Source of the DNA: Paracyclopina nana
Taxonomy: Eukaryota; Arthropoda; Copepoda; Cyclopoida; Cyclopettidae
Assembly: GCA_019096065.1 (NCBI GenBank)
Contig: JAGUCH010000001.1
Span: 14,074,001-14,138,000 of the forward strand
Direction: 5' to 3'
DNA length: 64,000 nucleotides
Part shown: positions 62,404 to 64,000 of the stretch, in pieces
Position numbering within the stretch: position 1 is the stretch's first letter
Layout of the letters: the number at the start of each line of letters is the position of its first letter
Translations under genes and position numbers: made by a program
The notes under the pieces: generated by a model
The model's input: only the letters and a program-made list of their open reading frames with translations
Told to the model about the DNA's origin: nothing
Database searches by the model: none

Positions 62404-63640
62404 ATTTTCAGAAGCTTTTCCAATATTTTGATTTATTGATTTCAATAGAGCTTTTCTATGGAGAAAAATAATGCAACGGTTTAGTAGTGAAAGGTTGTGT
62501 GACGTTGAAATGGCGTAAGGTGCAATCGTAAGATTTCTCATGAAAGGAAAGAAAAGGTACTTTTTTGGCAATTAGAAGCTCGGTTCATTAGATTTTGCTA
62601 GCTGCAATCTAACTTCGATTTTATAGAAGAACAAGCATGCTCGAAGGAGAACGGCTGATTTGTAATAACGCATATCGAGCTTTTGGTCTTCGAAAAATCA
62701 AGTTACATGTTTTAACTTAAAAGTATTTTTCTTTGTAGAGCAAAAACCTGTTCATCCGTATTGCGGTGGCATACGTAAATTAGGCCTCATGACGAAAACC
62801 CAATAACACGCGAGGAAGGTCTAATAATTAATTTTTAGATTTTCTGATTGAAACATGAACGAACTTTCTCTAGAACCTATCGCTTTGATACTTGAAGTCA
62901 TCATAATTTACATATGCTCCTGTGGATTGGTTTCGGAAGCTAAGCAGACTTTCCAAAAGCTACTTGCGTTCGTATTTTTCATCATTCTTCAAGCGAAAGC
63001 TCAATTTCTAAGCAATGTCAGGAGAGAACCTCCATACTGTAGCCAGAAGTTTAATAAGGACTGTCAGATGATTTATTGAGCAAATAATGAAACAAACGTA
63101 CATACGCATTAAGTTTAGCTCTCACTTACTAAGGAAATGCATTTGCTTGAACGTTCCAGCTAGGTTTCAGCAACATAAGGCGGATTCCAATTGGGAAAAT
63201 GAGTCGTAACTTGATTTATTAGCAAAGTCAGGCCACATCTTGTTCGCGAGCTCAGCTCGACCTGGCTTAACTGGTTTACCGCACTTTACTTGGCTGTTGA
63301 CTGCTGCTAAGAATATCTCATTATAAAGAACTTGCGCGTCAAAGCCAAGCAATTTTTTGTCATTGAGCTGGAATATCGAGTCACTCATTGCCTTTAAGGG
63401 AGGTTTGGTTGACTTGACATAAGTTCTTCCGACTAGCCATAATTTCGCAGCTGCAATGATAACCAAAAAAGAAACCCATAAAGTAGGGTCATTTGGCTAC
63501 CAATTCCCTTCTTTACTTGCATGCAAAAGAGCTGAAATTGGCAGCGAATCGAATTCACCCGAAGCCCTATTTTGGTAAGCTGATGGAACTGCTTAAAATA
63601 AGGAACCCGAAGTCAAGCTGGCTGCACTAGATGGCACTGA
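62404..63640. other. No supported gene
   Basis: A 74-codon open frame at 62855-63079 (plus) and a 99-codon frame at 63466-63167 (minus) have no partner exons or recognisable content. The minus one runs through the half-palindrome fragment at 63241-63300. I treat both as chance. Confidence 0.45.
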
Positions 63641-64000
63641 GTTCAGACGGCTTGACATCATCAGTGCGCGCGCGTAGTTGACACGTTTAACAAATGAACT
63701 GCCAGATGTGAACTATATTAAAAAGTCAAAAAGAGCCAGCTCCCTCATATAAAACGCCACTTTAATTTAATTGGTCAATCTGGATACACTTTTAATTAGT
63801 GCTCTAGCTTGCCCGTAAGCCAGCCCAAAGGCCAGCCTGGAATTTGAGGAAAAGATAGAATTTCAGGAAAGATAGCTCTCTAAATATAGTGAGATGTAAA
63901 TATAATTGGTCAATTTGAATCTTAGACACTACTTCAGCCTGTCAAAATTATACCTTACGAAAAATAATCAAGAAAAGGCATTTTGCTCATTCAGACGGCG
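63640..64000 (-). repeat. Dispersed repeat, copy 3, reversed and cut by the window edge
   Basis: Read on the minus strand it matches copies 1 and 2: GGCTGGC blocks, GGGCAAG, AATTAAAAGTG, GTCAACTACGCGCGCG and a degenerate GATGATGTCA in place of TGACGTCA. The string TTCAGACGGC stands at both edges (63642-63651 and 63990-63999). It is more diverged than the other two copies. Confidence 0.6.

Noticed and set aside
62855..63079. 74-codon plus-strand ORF with a hydrophobic centre
   Set aside because: No promoter, poly(A) signal or splice context was found, and the length is common by chance.

Overview
The window looks like arthropod nuclear DNA, probably from a pancrustacean. Coding genes are split by short GT-AG introns, several promoters carry the arthropod initiator TCAGT, and there is a Beaten-path (Beat) family gene, a family known from insects and crustaceans. 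The species cannot be named from the sequence alone.

Layout. From 1.1 to 5.1 kb (minus) lies a six-exon Beat-type immunoglobulin protein with a GPI-anchor-like tail. Divergent from it, 6.3 to 11.3 kb (plus) holds a complete ten-exon SETD2/Set2 histone H3K36 methyltransferase. From 11.4 to 31.4 kb I find no convincing gene, only dispersed repeats and MITEs. From 31.5 to 35.9 kb (plus) is a six-exon gene for a 1,217-residue, largely disordered Ser/Arg/Pro-rich protein with a PP1-docking RVSF motif. Facing it, 36.25 to 37.70 kb (minus) is a five-exon gene of unknown function whose first splice donor has been hit by a 145-bp palindromic MITE.

From 37.7 to 48.8 kb the DNA is almost entirely nested repeats: a 1.4-kb foldback element, a 420-bp tandem array, and inside that array a 5.6-kb composite element. 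The composite element carries inverted ends, scattered TGGGACA motifs and three internal tandem arrays (15, 169 and 210 bp). Beyond it lie an hAT-like MITE split by a PIF/Harbinger-like MITE. At 49.1 to 50.2 kb two tiny genes may share a bidirectional promoter: a three-exon, 43-residue micropeptide gene (minus, TATA plus TCAGT) and a 61-residue ORF (plus).

From 53.39 to 54.24 kb (plus) is a single-exon orphan seven-helix membrane protein with its own TATA and initiator. From 55.2 to 59.2 kb (minus) is a five-coding-exon rhodopsin-class GPCR of the oxytocin/vasopressin (inotocin) type, with a likely 5' untranslated exon at 62.0 kb. The remainder to 64 kb holds small inverted-repeat elements and a third copy of a dispersed repeat.

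The genes do not form one pathway. They are independent loci: an adhesion/guidance molecule, chromatin and transcription elongation, neuropeptide signalling, and three unknowns. Exon models come from splice motifs, continuous reading phase and family resemblance; no alignment or expression data were available.
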